From Bacteroidota bacterium (GTDB lineage Bacteria; Bacteroidota; Bacteroidia; B-17B0; Aurantibacillaceae), in contig JAQZBQ010000006.1 in the NCBI GenBank assembly GCA_029237825.1, positions 62,001 to 126,000 on the forward strand: DNA of 64,000 nucleotides, in the 5' to 3' direction. Position numbers and translations under genes: made by a program. The notes beneath the pieces are model-generated. The model was not told the DNA's origin and did not search any database. It saw only the letters and a list, made by a program, of their open reading frames with translations. Shown here in pieces: positions 18,712-25,644 of this stretch. The number at the start of each line of letters is the position of its first letter. Positions within the stretch are counted from its first letter, which is position 1.

Positions 18712-18794
18712 CATTTGGGCGTTCTTCTTAAGGGATGGATTTTAGGCATTCGCATTTCTTTTCGTATTTGGGCGTGCCCTAAAGGGTCGGAAGC
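18712..18794 (-). repeat. Truncated fragments of the structured intergenic repeat
   Basis: Two partial copies of the 3' end of the repeat. The one at 18765-18794 reads (minus) CCGACCCTTTAGGGCACGCCC and keeps the second hairpin; the one at 18712-18722 keeps only ACGCCCAAAT. They lie in tandem with copy C in the same orientation. Confidence 0.6.
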
Positions 18795-18824
18795 AATAGG
18801 TAACGTTAAGAATATTCTATTTCT

Positions 18825-18908
18825 ATTTGGGCGTGCCCCTGCGGGTCGGGCTATCTCTCCAATTCCCGCATGGAAAATGCGGGGGATTTCCGTTCTATCC
18901 CTCACGCT
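18825..18908 (-). repeat. Structured intergenic repeat, copy C
   Basis: Read on the minus strand: GCGTGAGGGATAGAACGG, AAATCC, hairpin 1 (CCCGCAT / ATGCGGG, five-base loop), ATTGGAGAGATAGCCCGACC, hairpin 2 (CCCGCAGGGG), CACGCCCAAATA. It matches copy B almost exactly in the conserved boxes while both stems have different sequences that still pair. Confidence 0.8.
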
Positions 18909-19021
18909 CACCGTTCTATTATGAATTCATTGGCAAAACAAACCTGTCTAGTCTTGTCTTGACAGGCGGTGTGCATTTACTTATGTGTGAGTAATAAAAA
19001 ACTCTTTTCAATTTGTTATGT

Positions 19022-19029
19022 TAAATTTG
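19022..19029 (+). promoter_or_regulatory. Possible -7 element of the multiheme/TPR gene
   Basis: TAAATTTG matches TAnnTTTG fully, 17 bases upstream of the proposed TTG start at 19047. No TTG lies at the -33 distance. If used, it rules out the GTG start at 18969. Confidence 0.35.
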
Positions 19030-19046
19030 AAGCTATAAACTTCACG

Positions 19047-21110
19047 TTGAGAGTTGGAATCACATATTTAATTTTTCTTCTGATATTGACTATTGGTTTA
19101 ATTATGTATTCCTGTCAAACTCCGGAAGGGAAAACGACACCAGAAATTATAAAAACCGATACTTTACAATACCTGAATCATTCGGACACGGCTAAATATG
19201 TTGGTATTAACACCTGTAGATCGTGCCATCAGGACATTTACAACAGCTATATTAAAACCGGAATGGGTCAATCGTTTGACGTTGCAAACAAAGGAAAATC
19301 TTCCGCCAACTTTGAACATTCTGTCATTTATGACAAAATGGGGGATTACTATTACAAGGCGTTTTGGATGAATGACAGTCTCCAAATTTTAGAATACCGG
19401 CTTAAGGGTAAAGACACCATCTATAAACGTCAGGAAACCGTTGATTTTATTATTGGATCGGGGCAACATACCAATTCGCATATTCAATCGGTAAATGGTT
19501 ATTTAAACCAAATGCCCATGACGTTTTATACACAGAAAAAAAAGTGGGATTTACCCCCAGGATTTGAAGAGGGGCACAATAGCCGCTTTATGAGAAAAAT
19601 CGGTCTTGAATGCATGAGCTGTCACAATACTTACCCGGAGTTTGTATTAGGGTCAGAAAATAAGTTTGCATCCGTTCCAGAAGGAATCAACTGTGAACGG
19701 TGCCATGGGCCAGGAAGCATTCATGTTACTCAACGCCAAACCGGAAGCAGGATTGATACATCCAAATATATTGATTACAGCATTGTAAATCCTGCAAAAT
19801 TAAGCATTGATGCGCAATTTGATATTTGCCAACGCTGTCACCTTCAGGGAAACACTGTACTAAAAGAAGGAAAATCGTTTTATGATTTTAAACCCGGCAT
19901 GAAACTAAATGATTTTATGACCGTGTTTTTACCTAAATATAAAAACGCTGATGATGAATTTATCATGGCCTCTCATGCAGATCGTTTAAAACAAAGTCCA
20001 TGTTTTATTGCCTCCTTAAGCGCCTCAAAAAAAACCGGGCCTAACAAATTAAAGCCCTACAAAAACGCTATGACCTGTGTTACCTGTCATAACCCACATG
20101 TAAGCGTTAAAGAAACCAATACCAATGTATTTAACGATGCTTGTTTGAAGTGCCATGGAGACCGAACTATAGATCAAGATTTAAAGGGTAAAGAGAATTC
20201 AACCATTGCATCGAACATATTTTGCAGTAAAAAAGGGATTACCAAAAAAGATAACTGTGTGAGTTGCCATATGCCGAAGTCGGGCTCTATAGACATTCCT
20301 CATGTAACAGTACACGACCATTATATTCGGAAGCCCATTACAAAAAAAAATAAAAATGCTATCAAACAATTTATTGGTTTGTACGCGATTAATGACCGAG
20401 CGCCAAATTCATATATAAAAGCGAAAGCGTACATTAACCAATATGAGAAGTTTGAAAACACATCTTACTATTTGGATAGTGCCAAGATTTATTTAAAAGA
20501 ACAATCGACCGCTGATGTTAAAACCAATTTTTTGTTATTAGTGCAGCTTTACTTTATAAAAAATGATTTTAATAAAATTATTGATATTGTGAACCATTTA
20601 ACGGATGCGTTTGTGTTAAGTGAACACTTAGTTAAACAATCTTATTCAAATGATCATGCATGGGCGAGCTATCGAATTGGTGAAGCCTTTTATAATTCCG
20701 GAAATTTACAACGTGCAATCACCTATTATAAAAATGCAGTTGACTTAGCACCTTATGAATTAGATTTTAGAAATAAGTTTGCAACGGCCCTTGCTGCGAA
20801 CGGATTATTACCAAATGCTGAAAAAGAGCTGAGAGAAATTATCAAGGAAAACCCAAAACATGTTTCGGCGTTAACTAACCTTGGTTTTGTGAAGTTAAGA
20901 CAGAACAAACTGCGTGATGCTGAACAGCTGTATTTTAAAGCACTTGCGCTCGATCCGGATTACGAAGCTTTGCTGCTAAATATTGCCGGATTGTACGCGT
21001 ACAAAAAAGATTTTATACAATCTGAACTTTACCTGAAACGTATTTTAAAACGAAACCCTAAACATCAAAAAGCCAATCAGGCTTTACAACAAATTAAGCA
21101 AATCAAATGA
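19047..21110 (+). CDS. Multiheme cytochrome c / TPR lipoprotein
   Basis: The proposed TTG start at 19047 gives 687 residues and begins directly with a lipoprotein signal (LRVGITYLIFLLILTIGL then IMYSC, lipid Cys at residue 23). The frame is also open to a GTG at 18969, which would add 26 residues before the signal. Seven CxxCH haem-binding motifs follow: CRSCH (57-61), CMSCH, CERCH, CQRCH, CVTCH, CLKCH, CVSCH. This makes it a periplasm-facing or surface multiheme electron carrier of the cytochrome c554/c3-like kind. The last about 200 residues are tetratricopeptide repeats (AWASYRIGEAFYNSGNLQRAITYYKNAV and following), a protein-interaction scaffold. Haem-plus-TPR fusions occur in Bacteroidota and Planctomycetota; the electron partner is unknown, and no terminal reductase gene is adjacent. 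Confidence 0.85.
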   Translation: MRVGITYLIFLLILTIGLIMYSCQTPEGKTTPEIIKTDTLQYLNHSDTAKYVGINTCRSCHQDIYNSYIKTGMGQSFDVANKGKSSANFEHSVIYDKMGDYYYKAFWMNDSLQILEYRLKGKDTIYKRQETVDFIIGSGQHTNSHIQSVNGYLNQMPMTFYTQKKKWDLPPGFEEGHNSRFMRKIGLECMSCHNTYPEFVLGSENKFASVPEGINCERCHGPGSIHVTQRQTGSRIDTSKYIDYSIVNPAKLSIDAQFDICQRCHLQGNTVLKEGKSFYDFKPGMKLNDFMTVFLPKYKNADDEFIMASHADRLKQSPCFIASLSASKKTGPNKLKPYKNAMTCVTCHNPHVSVKETNTNVFNDACLKCHGDRTIDQDLKGKENSTIASNIFCSKKGITKKDNCVSCHMPKSGSIDIPHVTVHDHYIRKPITKKNKNAIKQFIGLYAINDRAPNSYIKAKAYINQYEKFENTSYYLDSAKIYLKEQSTADVKTNFLLLVQLYFIKNDFNKIIDIVNHLTDAFVLSEHLVKQSYSNDHAWASYRIGEAFYNSGNLQRAITYYKNAVDLAPYELDFRNKFATALAANGLLPNAEKELREIIKENPKHVSALTNLGFVKLRQNKLRDAEQLYFKALALDPDYEALLLNIAGLYAYKKDFIQSELYLKRILKRNPKHQKANQALQQIKQIK

Positions 21111-21129
21111 CAGATTTGAATTTAATACT

Positions 21130-21175
21130 TCTATATTTTCTTTTTTTCTTGATAAAAAAAGAAACAAAAAAAATT
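21130..21175. other. Poly-T/poly-A inverted repeat after the multiheme gene
   Basis: TTTCTTTTTTTC and a following AAAAAAAGAAAC-type run form a weak T/A hairpin about 25 bases past the stop codon. It might act as a weak terminator. The rest of the gap to aroB shows no gene. Confidence 0.3.
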
Positions 21176-21302
21176 AAGCACGAACGCCAACTTCAAGTCT
21201 GGACATGCACAGCCTGCGCAACAAGCTGCCCAGCTAGCAACGTTCTTGCACTTCGACCGAGCTGTTATCAACATAAGCATCAACTAATTTATTTTTTATA
21301 GA

Positions 21303-22367
21303 ATGTCTATTATAAAATCTACTAGCTACAACATTCATATTGGCAACGGTTGTTTTGACGCGCTTAATGCTTTTTTAAAAAAATCAAAGTGTAGCGGATA
21401 CTTCATTATCTGCGACGAGAATAGTTTCAGTCACTGCCTGCCAACCCTTTTATTTCATGTGCCTTTATTAAATGATGCCGAAATCATAGAACTGGAAAGC
21501 GGCGAGGATAAAAAAACGCTTGAAACGTGTTTACAGGTTTGGGGTGCGCTAACAGATACCGGAGCTGATAAAAAAAGCCTGATCATTAATTTAGGAGGCG
21601 GTGTGATCTCTGACCTCGGAGGATTTGTGGCCTCAACTTTTAAGAGAGGTATTGACTTTATCAATATACCAACTACTTTGTTGAGTATGGTTGACGCCAG
21701 TGTTGGTGGCAAAACCGGAGTGGATTTTGAAGGCATTAAAAATCATATTGGCACCACCTATGAACCAAAGGGAATTTTTGTGAATCCCGGTTTTTTAGAA
21801 ACTTTATCTGAGAGGCAGATCAGAAACGGTTATGCTGAGATTATAAAAATAGCTCTGATTGCTGATTTTATGTTTTGGAAAAAACTAACGAAATTAAAAT
21901 CTGCGGCAGAGTTCAGTTCGGAACTTGTTATTAAACGGGCAATTGAATTAAAAAATGATATTGTAAAAAAAGACCTGCGTGAACGGAACATCCGTAAATC
22001 GTTAAACTTTGGCCACAGTATTGGCCACGCATTGGAAAGCGCGCTGCTGGAGCAAAAGAAAGATATTTTACATGGAGAAGCTATTGCGGCAGGAATGCTA
22101 ATGGAAGGGGCGATCGGCTTAAGCCTCCAAACTATTTCATCGAAGGAATTTAAAATGCTATCCAACTACATTAATTCGATTTATACCAAAATCAAAATTT
22201 CGAAAGACACGGAAAAGCTGCTAATGAACTACATCATTCACGATAAAAAAAATGAAGGATCAGAACTTTGTTTTGCATTACCAAAAGGGATTGGAACCTT
22301 TGAATTGGTGTGTGGCATAGAACCACTTCTTGTAAAGAAAACCCTTGAAAATTATCAGCAGTTATAA
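21303..22367 (+). CDS. aroB: 3-dehydroquinate synthase
   Basis: Second step of the shikimate pathway: converts DAHP to 3-dehydroquinate using NAD and a divalent metal. The 354-residue protein contains the NAD-binding and active-site segment GGGVISDLGGFVASTFKRG and the following INIPTTLLSMVDASVGGKTG. Metal ligands are recognisable as the Glu in YAEIIKIALI and the His residues in NFGHSIGHALE and LHGEAIAAGM. The start at 21303 fits the family N-terminus. It is convergent with the TPR-SpoIIE gene, with only 58 bases between the stop codons and no clear hairpin there. No other aro gene is in the window. Confidence 0.96.
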   Translation: MSIIKSTSYNIHIGNGCFDALNAFLKKSKCSGYFIICDENSFSHCLPTLLFHVPLLNDAEIIELESGEDKKTLETCLQVWGALTDTGADKKSLIINLGGGVISDLGGFVASTFKRGIDFINIPTTLLSMVDASVGGKTGVDFEGIKNHIGTTYEPKGIFVNPGFLETLSERQIRNGYAEIIKIALIADFMFWKKLTKLKSAAEFSSELVIKRAIELKNDIVKKDLRERNIRKSLNFGHSIGHALESALLEQKKDILHGEAIAAGMLMEGAIGLSLQTISSKEFKMLSNYINSIYTKIKISKDTEKLLMNYIIHDKKNEGSELCFALPKGIGTFELVCGIEPLLVKKTLENYQQL

Positions 22368-22425
22368 CGGCTTGGATTACCCACATTTGTATCCTGTTGT
22401 TTGAATCACCCCCGACCGGTAGTTT

Positions 22426-24435
22426 CTAAAATCTGATCCCGATAACGCACACGTCATCCACTTGTTCAAGAGGTCCTTTCCACCGTTCAAATTCCGCATT
22501 CAATAAGTGTTCCTGTTCCTGAATAGATTTTGCGGAGTTTGCCAACAAAAACTCTTCCAATTGCTTATACTTGTATTTCTTACCTTTTTCACCTCCAAAC
22601 TGATCTGCAAAACCATCGGAAAACAAATACACACAATCACCCGGGTTGATATGTATATCTATGGTTTGAAATTTCTTAAGTGCTTCCCCATAAAAACTTC
22701 CAATAGGATGTTTATTGCCCTTAACAATGTTAATTTGTGTACCAGAAATATGATAAACAATGGTATTAGCACCGGCAAATTCAAGTTTATTAATGCGTGG
22801 ATCCCATTTACACAGGGAGATTTCCATCCCGTCTTTTACGGCACTTTCTTCGAGGGTTTGTTTAAGGGTTTCATTCAAGTCGATGTTTACCTGATTGAGA
22901 ATGTCAGCCGGATCGGTACACTTATTCTCATGTATAGCTTTATTCAGTAAGTTAAAACCCACGATACTCATAAAAGCGCCTGGCACACCATGCCCGGTGC
23001 AATCCACCACTGCTACCAGCACAGAACCATCCAGGCCTTCATCAACCCAATAAAAATCGCCACTGACAATATCTTTTGGACGAAAATAGGCGAAGGCCTG
23101 AGGTAGCAATTTTGAAAAATAGGCCTGCGAAGGGAAGATGGCTTCCTGTATGCGTTTCGCGTACTTGATACTATCGGTGATATCCTTATTTTTTTCAGAG
23201 AGCTCATGGTAGGCCGTGTCAATAATTTTCTTTTGTATCTCGATGGCTTTATTTTTCTCGCTAAATTCTTCCGCCACCTGTTTCTTTTCTTTGAAACGCT
23301 TTAATAATAAAATGGCAAGCAACAATATAAATACACCTACAATGGAAAGAATTAAAATGGAATAATTTTTTCTCTTTAACTTCTCAGCATTCTCAGCTTC
23401 CTTTAATTCCTGTGTAAGTTTTACCTCAGCAAGTTCCACTTCTTTTTCTTTATTTTTAAACTTGGCTTCGAGCTCTGCTATCTCACTGGCATTGTCGAGA
23501 TTTCGCAAACTATCTTTCAGGTCCATTAATTTATTAATAATAGCGTTGGCACTTTTATAATCCTGCTTTAACTCATACGCGTCTTTTAAATTATAGTACG
23601 CTGACTTCATGTCTTCTTTTGCCCCTAAACGGCTGGCAATGGATAATACTTTTAACGATAAAGGAATTGCCTGGTCGGGGTCTTTTTGTGCGATGAAAAT
23701 ACTGCCAAGGTTCCCCATACTAGCGAGCATACCAATGGAGTCGTGCAGAGATTCCCTGATTTTATAACTCCTTAAATTGTATGAACGTGCTTGCGAAAAA
23801 TCGTCTTTTTGCTTAAATATTAACGACATGTTGTCTAAACAAGCCGCTGTTTGCGCCGGGCGTTTGGCGTTTTCAAAGATAGCCAGGGCTTTCTTGTAAT
23901 ACACCAGGGCTTTATCAATTTCTTTATTCTCATCGTGCAGAATGGCGAGATTCCCATAACTTGCTCCGAGTCCATTCATGTCATTTAACTCCAGACAGAT
24001 TTCAATATTCTTTTTATAATATTCTTCTGCTTTATCGAAAAAGCCCTGATACCAATATATCACACCCATTGCCGTATAACATTGGGCCAGTTTAGGTTTT
24101 ACTTTATTTTTTTTGCTTAGATCGGATGCGATGAGAAAACAATTCAACGCCTCCTTGTATCTTCCGTTGGCTTCATGCGCATAACCAATAAGCATATTGG
24201 CTTCGGCAATGAGCGCTTCATCATTGATTTTTTTTGATTCCGCTAAGGCTGAATTTCCACATGCCATGGCTGAATCAATATTGTGATGCAGAACCCTGTC
24301 GCCATAAACCAGCAGAGCTGCCGTTTTGGATTTAGGATCTTTTGCGCTTAAATAAACCTGGTAAAGACTGTCGATATTCTGAGAAAAACCAGAAAACCCA
24401 GCAACTAAAAAAAATATGTAGAGTAATGATTTAAT
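22426..24435 (-). CDS. TPR protein with C-terminal SpoIIE/PP2C phosphatase, apparent ATT start
   Basis: The C-terminal about 200 residues form a SpoIIE-type PP2C serine phosphatase (FRPKDIVSGDFYWVDE, VAVVDCTGHGVPGAFMSIVG, LFSDGFADQFGG), with the metal-binding Asp residues of the family. Before it come a coiled coil, one membrane helix (YSILILSIVGVFILLLAILLL) and several TPR repeats. The first ATG in frame is at 24267, but the frame upstream encodes a signal peptide (SLLYIFFLVAGFSGFSQ) and TPR sequence matching the paralogue at 25645-27711. It closes at a TAA with no ATG, GTG or TTG before it. ATT at 24435 is the only plausible start, giving 669 residues. A small frameshift error is the alternative. 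It probably acts in partner-switching control through anti-sigma antagonists; no partner gene is adjacent. Confidence 0.8.
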   Translation of the reverse strand: MKSLLYIFFLVAGFSGFSQNIDSLYQVYLSAKDPKSKTAALLVYGDRVLHHNIDSAMACGNSALAESKKINDEALIAEANMLIGYAHEANGRYKEALNCFLIASDLSKKNKVKPKLAQCYTAMGVIYWYQGFFDKAEEYYKKNIEICLELNDMNGLGASYGNLAILHDENKEIDKALVYYKKALAIFENAKRPAQTAACLDNMSLIFKQKDDFSQARSYNLRSYKIRESLHDSIGMLASMGNLGSIFIAQKDPDQAIPLSLKVLSIASRLGAKEDMKSAYYNLKDAYELKQDYKSANAIINKLMDLKDSLRNLDNASEIAELEAKFKNKEKEVELAEVKLTQELKEAENAEKLKRKNYSILILSIVGVFILLLAILLLKRFKEKKQVAEEFSEKNKAIEIQKKIIDTAYHELSEKNKDITDSIKYAKRIQEAIFPSQAYFSKLLPQAFAYFRPKDIVSGDFYWVDEGLDGSVLVAVVDCTGHGVPGAFMSIVGFNLLNKAIHENKCTDPADILNQVNIDLNETLKQTLEESAVKDGMEISLCKWDPRINKLEFAGANTIVYHISGTQINIVKGNKHPIGSFYGEALKKFQTIDIHINPGDCVYLFSDGFADQFGGEKGKKYKYKQLEEFLLANSAKSIQEQEHLLNAEFERWKGPLEQVDDVCVIGIRF

Positions 24436-24497
24436 AAAAGATTAAAACCTATACTAAGGTAAAATAAATTGTGAATTAAAAAAAAATGTAAGGTCAT

Positions 24498-24527
24498 AAA
24501 AAAGCCCCGGCTGGCCGGGGCTTTTTT
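24498..24527 (-). terminator. Rho-independent terminator of the SRPBCC/GyrI-like gene
   Basis: AAAAAGCCCCGGC and GCCGGGGCTTTTTT form a strong GC-rich hairpin flanked by A and T runs, 16 bases past the stop codon at 24543. The symmetric flanks mean it can work on both strands. Confidence 0.92.
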
Positions 24528-24542
24528 AAAAGGCTTTTTAAA

Positions 24543-25547
24543 TTACTTTACAAGATAGAATATATCTGTTTGCCATTTGGCCGTATCCTTTTCCGTTCCC
24601 GGATCAGTCACATATTCTTCAATTACAAACGTTTGGCTAAGGCCTTTTTCTTTCATATAAGCATCCATCGCATAATGCGCGTTAGCAGATTTATCATATG
24701 CTCCAAAATATTCAATCTTCAACACTTTCCCGGCAGGAGTTTCAAATTTATCAACCCCTTCAAGCTTAATACCATTGGCAACTTCCATAACAGCCGCTAC
24801 TTCTGTGACCATGGTTTTCTCATCGAATGAAAAATAAATTGCTTTTGGCATTCCTATCGGTTGAGCTTTTGCCTTTCCTAAAGCTTCACCAATTTTACCA
24901 TAGGTGGTGCCAAAGAATGCTGCGATTTTTTCAAAAGAAAGGGTCTCTTTTTTTCCATAAAATGTTTTTGCATCCCATTGCGTTTCTTCTATGTTATAAT
25001 TCGCAACAGGTTCTGATGCAGGCATTGCTTCCAGTTCGGACTTCAATTTTGCTAAACCTTTTTCAAAATCAGGACCAACCATTTTATCCATGTTCATGAA
25101 CAACGTCATTGGACGAAATGCAAAAGGAATGTCGTTTTCCATTACCCAGCTGACTTTTGAAGTGGAAGCTCCGGTAGAAGTTACAATATGATAAATCTGA
25201 GCTTCACCCTGACCGTCGAAATATAGCGACTCCATGATGGTGTCTCCGTGTGTGTATTTATAGGTCATCGACCCCTTGCCAACCTCTTTATGATCGCTTT
25301 CCCACGCCATAGAGCTGCCCTCTTTACCAGTTTCGCCACTGTAGGTTACTTTCATTCCAGGATCTTTCTCTGTCCATGGAGACCATTTTTCCTGAAAGAA
25401 TTTAAGATCGGTCATTTTAGTGCGTACCATATCGGCCGGAGCGTTAACCTCAGTGGAGCGTTCCACTTTTACATGAGAACTACCCACCAGGCATAGTATC
25501 AGATATACCACAACTAAACCAATTAATACATAAAGAATTTTTTTCAT
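24543..25547 (-). CDS. SRPBCC family protein with GyrI-like effector-binding domain
   Basis: The start is placed at 25547 because MKKILYVLIGLVVVYLILCLVG gives an N-terminal membrane anchor; the longer frame from 25661 overlaps the next gene. The product is 334 residues. Residues about 28-165 resemble the SRPBCC/polyketide-cyclase fold (VERSTEVNAPADMVRTKMTD, WSPWTEKDPGMKVTY), a lipid or hydrophobic ligand pocket. Residues about 180-334 resemble the GyrI/AraC effector-binding domain. This fusion is common in Bacteroidota and usually annotated only by domain. It lies between the two TPR-SpoIIE genes; a strong terminator follows it, so it is not co-transcribed with the gene at 22426-24435 unless there is read-through. 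Ligand and function are unknown. Confidence 0.85.
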   Translation of the reverse strand: MKKILYVLIGLVVVYLILCLVGSSHVKVERSTEVNAPADMVRTKMTDLKFFQEKWSPWTEKDPGMKVTYSGETGKEGSSMAWESDHKEVGKGSMTYKYTHGDTIMESLYFDGQGEAQIYHIVTSTGASTSKVSWVMENDIPFAFRPMTLFMNMDKMVGPDFEKGLAKLKSELEAMPASEPVANYNIEETQWDAKTFYGKKETLSFEKIAAFFGTTYGKIGEALGKAKAQPIGMPKAIYFSFDEKTMVTEVAAVMEVANGIKLEGVDKFETPAGKVLKIEYFGAYDKSANAHYAMDAYMKEKGLSQTFVIEEYVTDPGTEKDTAKWQTDIFYLVK

Positions 25548-25644
25548 AGTTTTTGTTTTTTTGAATGTTTGCGTAAAAGTAAGTAAAAATGATATAGTTA
25601 TGACAGTTGATAATAAACCGGTTGTGTCGTGTATCAAAATAGAT

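Larger units (their letters stand above)
18555..19046. other. Intergenic region between typA and the multiheme gene
   Basis: The region holds the typA promoter, repeat copy C with its fragments, and the leader of the multiheme gene. A 90-codon minus-strand frame here (18639-18911) is built from repeat sequence and is not supported as a gene. Confidence 0.6.

Noticed and set aside
18639-18911. 90-codon minus-strand reading frame
   Set aside because: It consists mostly of structured repeat sequence and has no protein-like pattern; the repeat explains the open frame.
21107-21301. 64-codon frame between the multiheme gene and aroB
   Set aside because: Low-complexity start, no family features and a position in the non-coding gap.
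21303-22367. Possible alcohol dehydrogenase or glycerol dehydrogenase instead of AroB
   Set aside because: The GGG..SDLGGF, VGGKTG and GHSIGHALE segments are specific for 3-dehydroquinate synthase.
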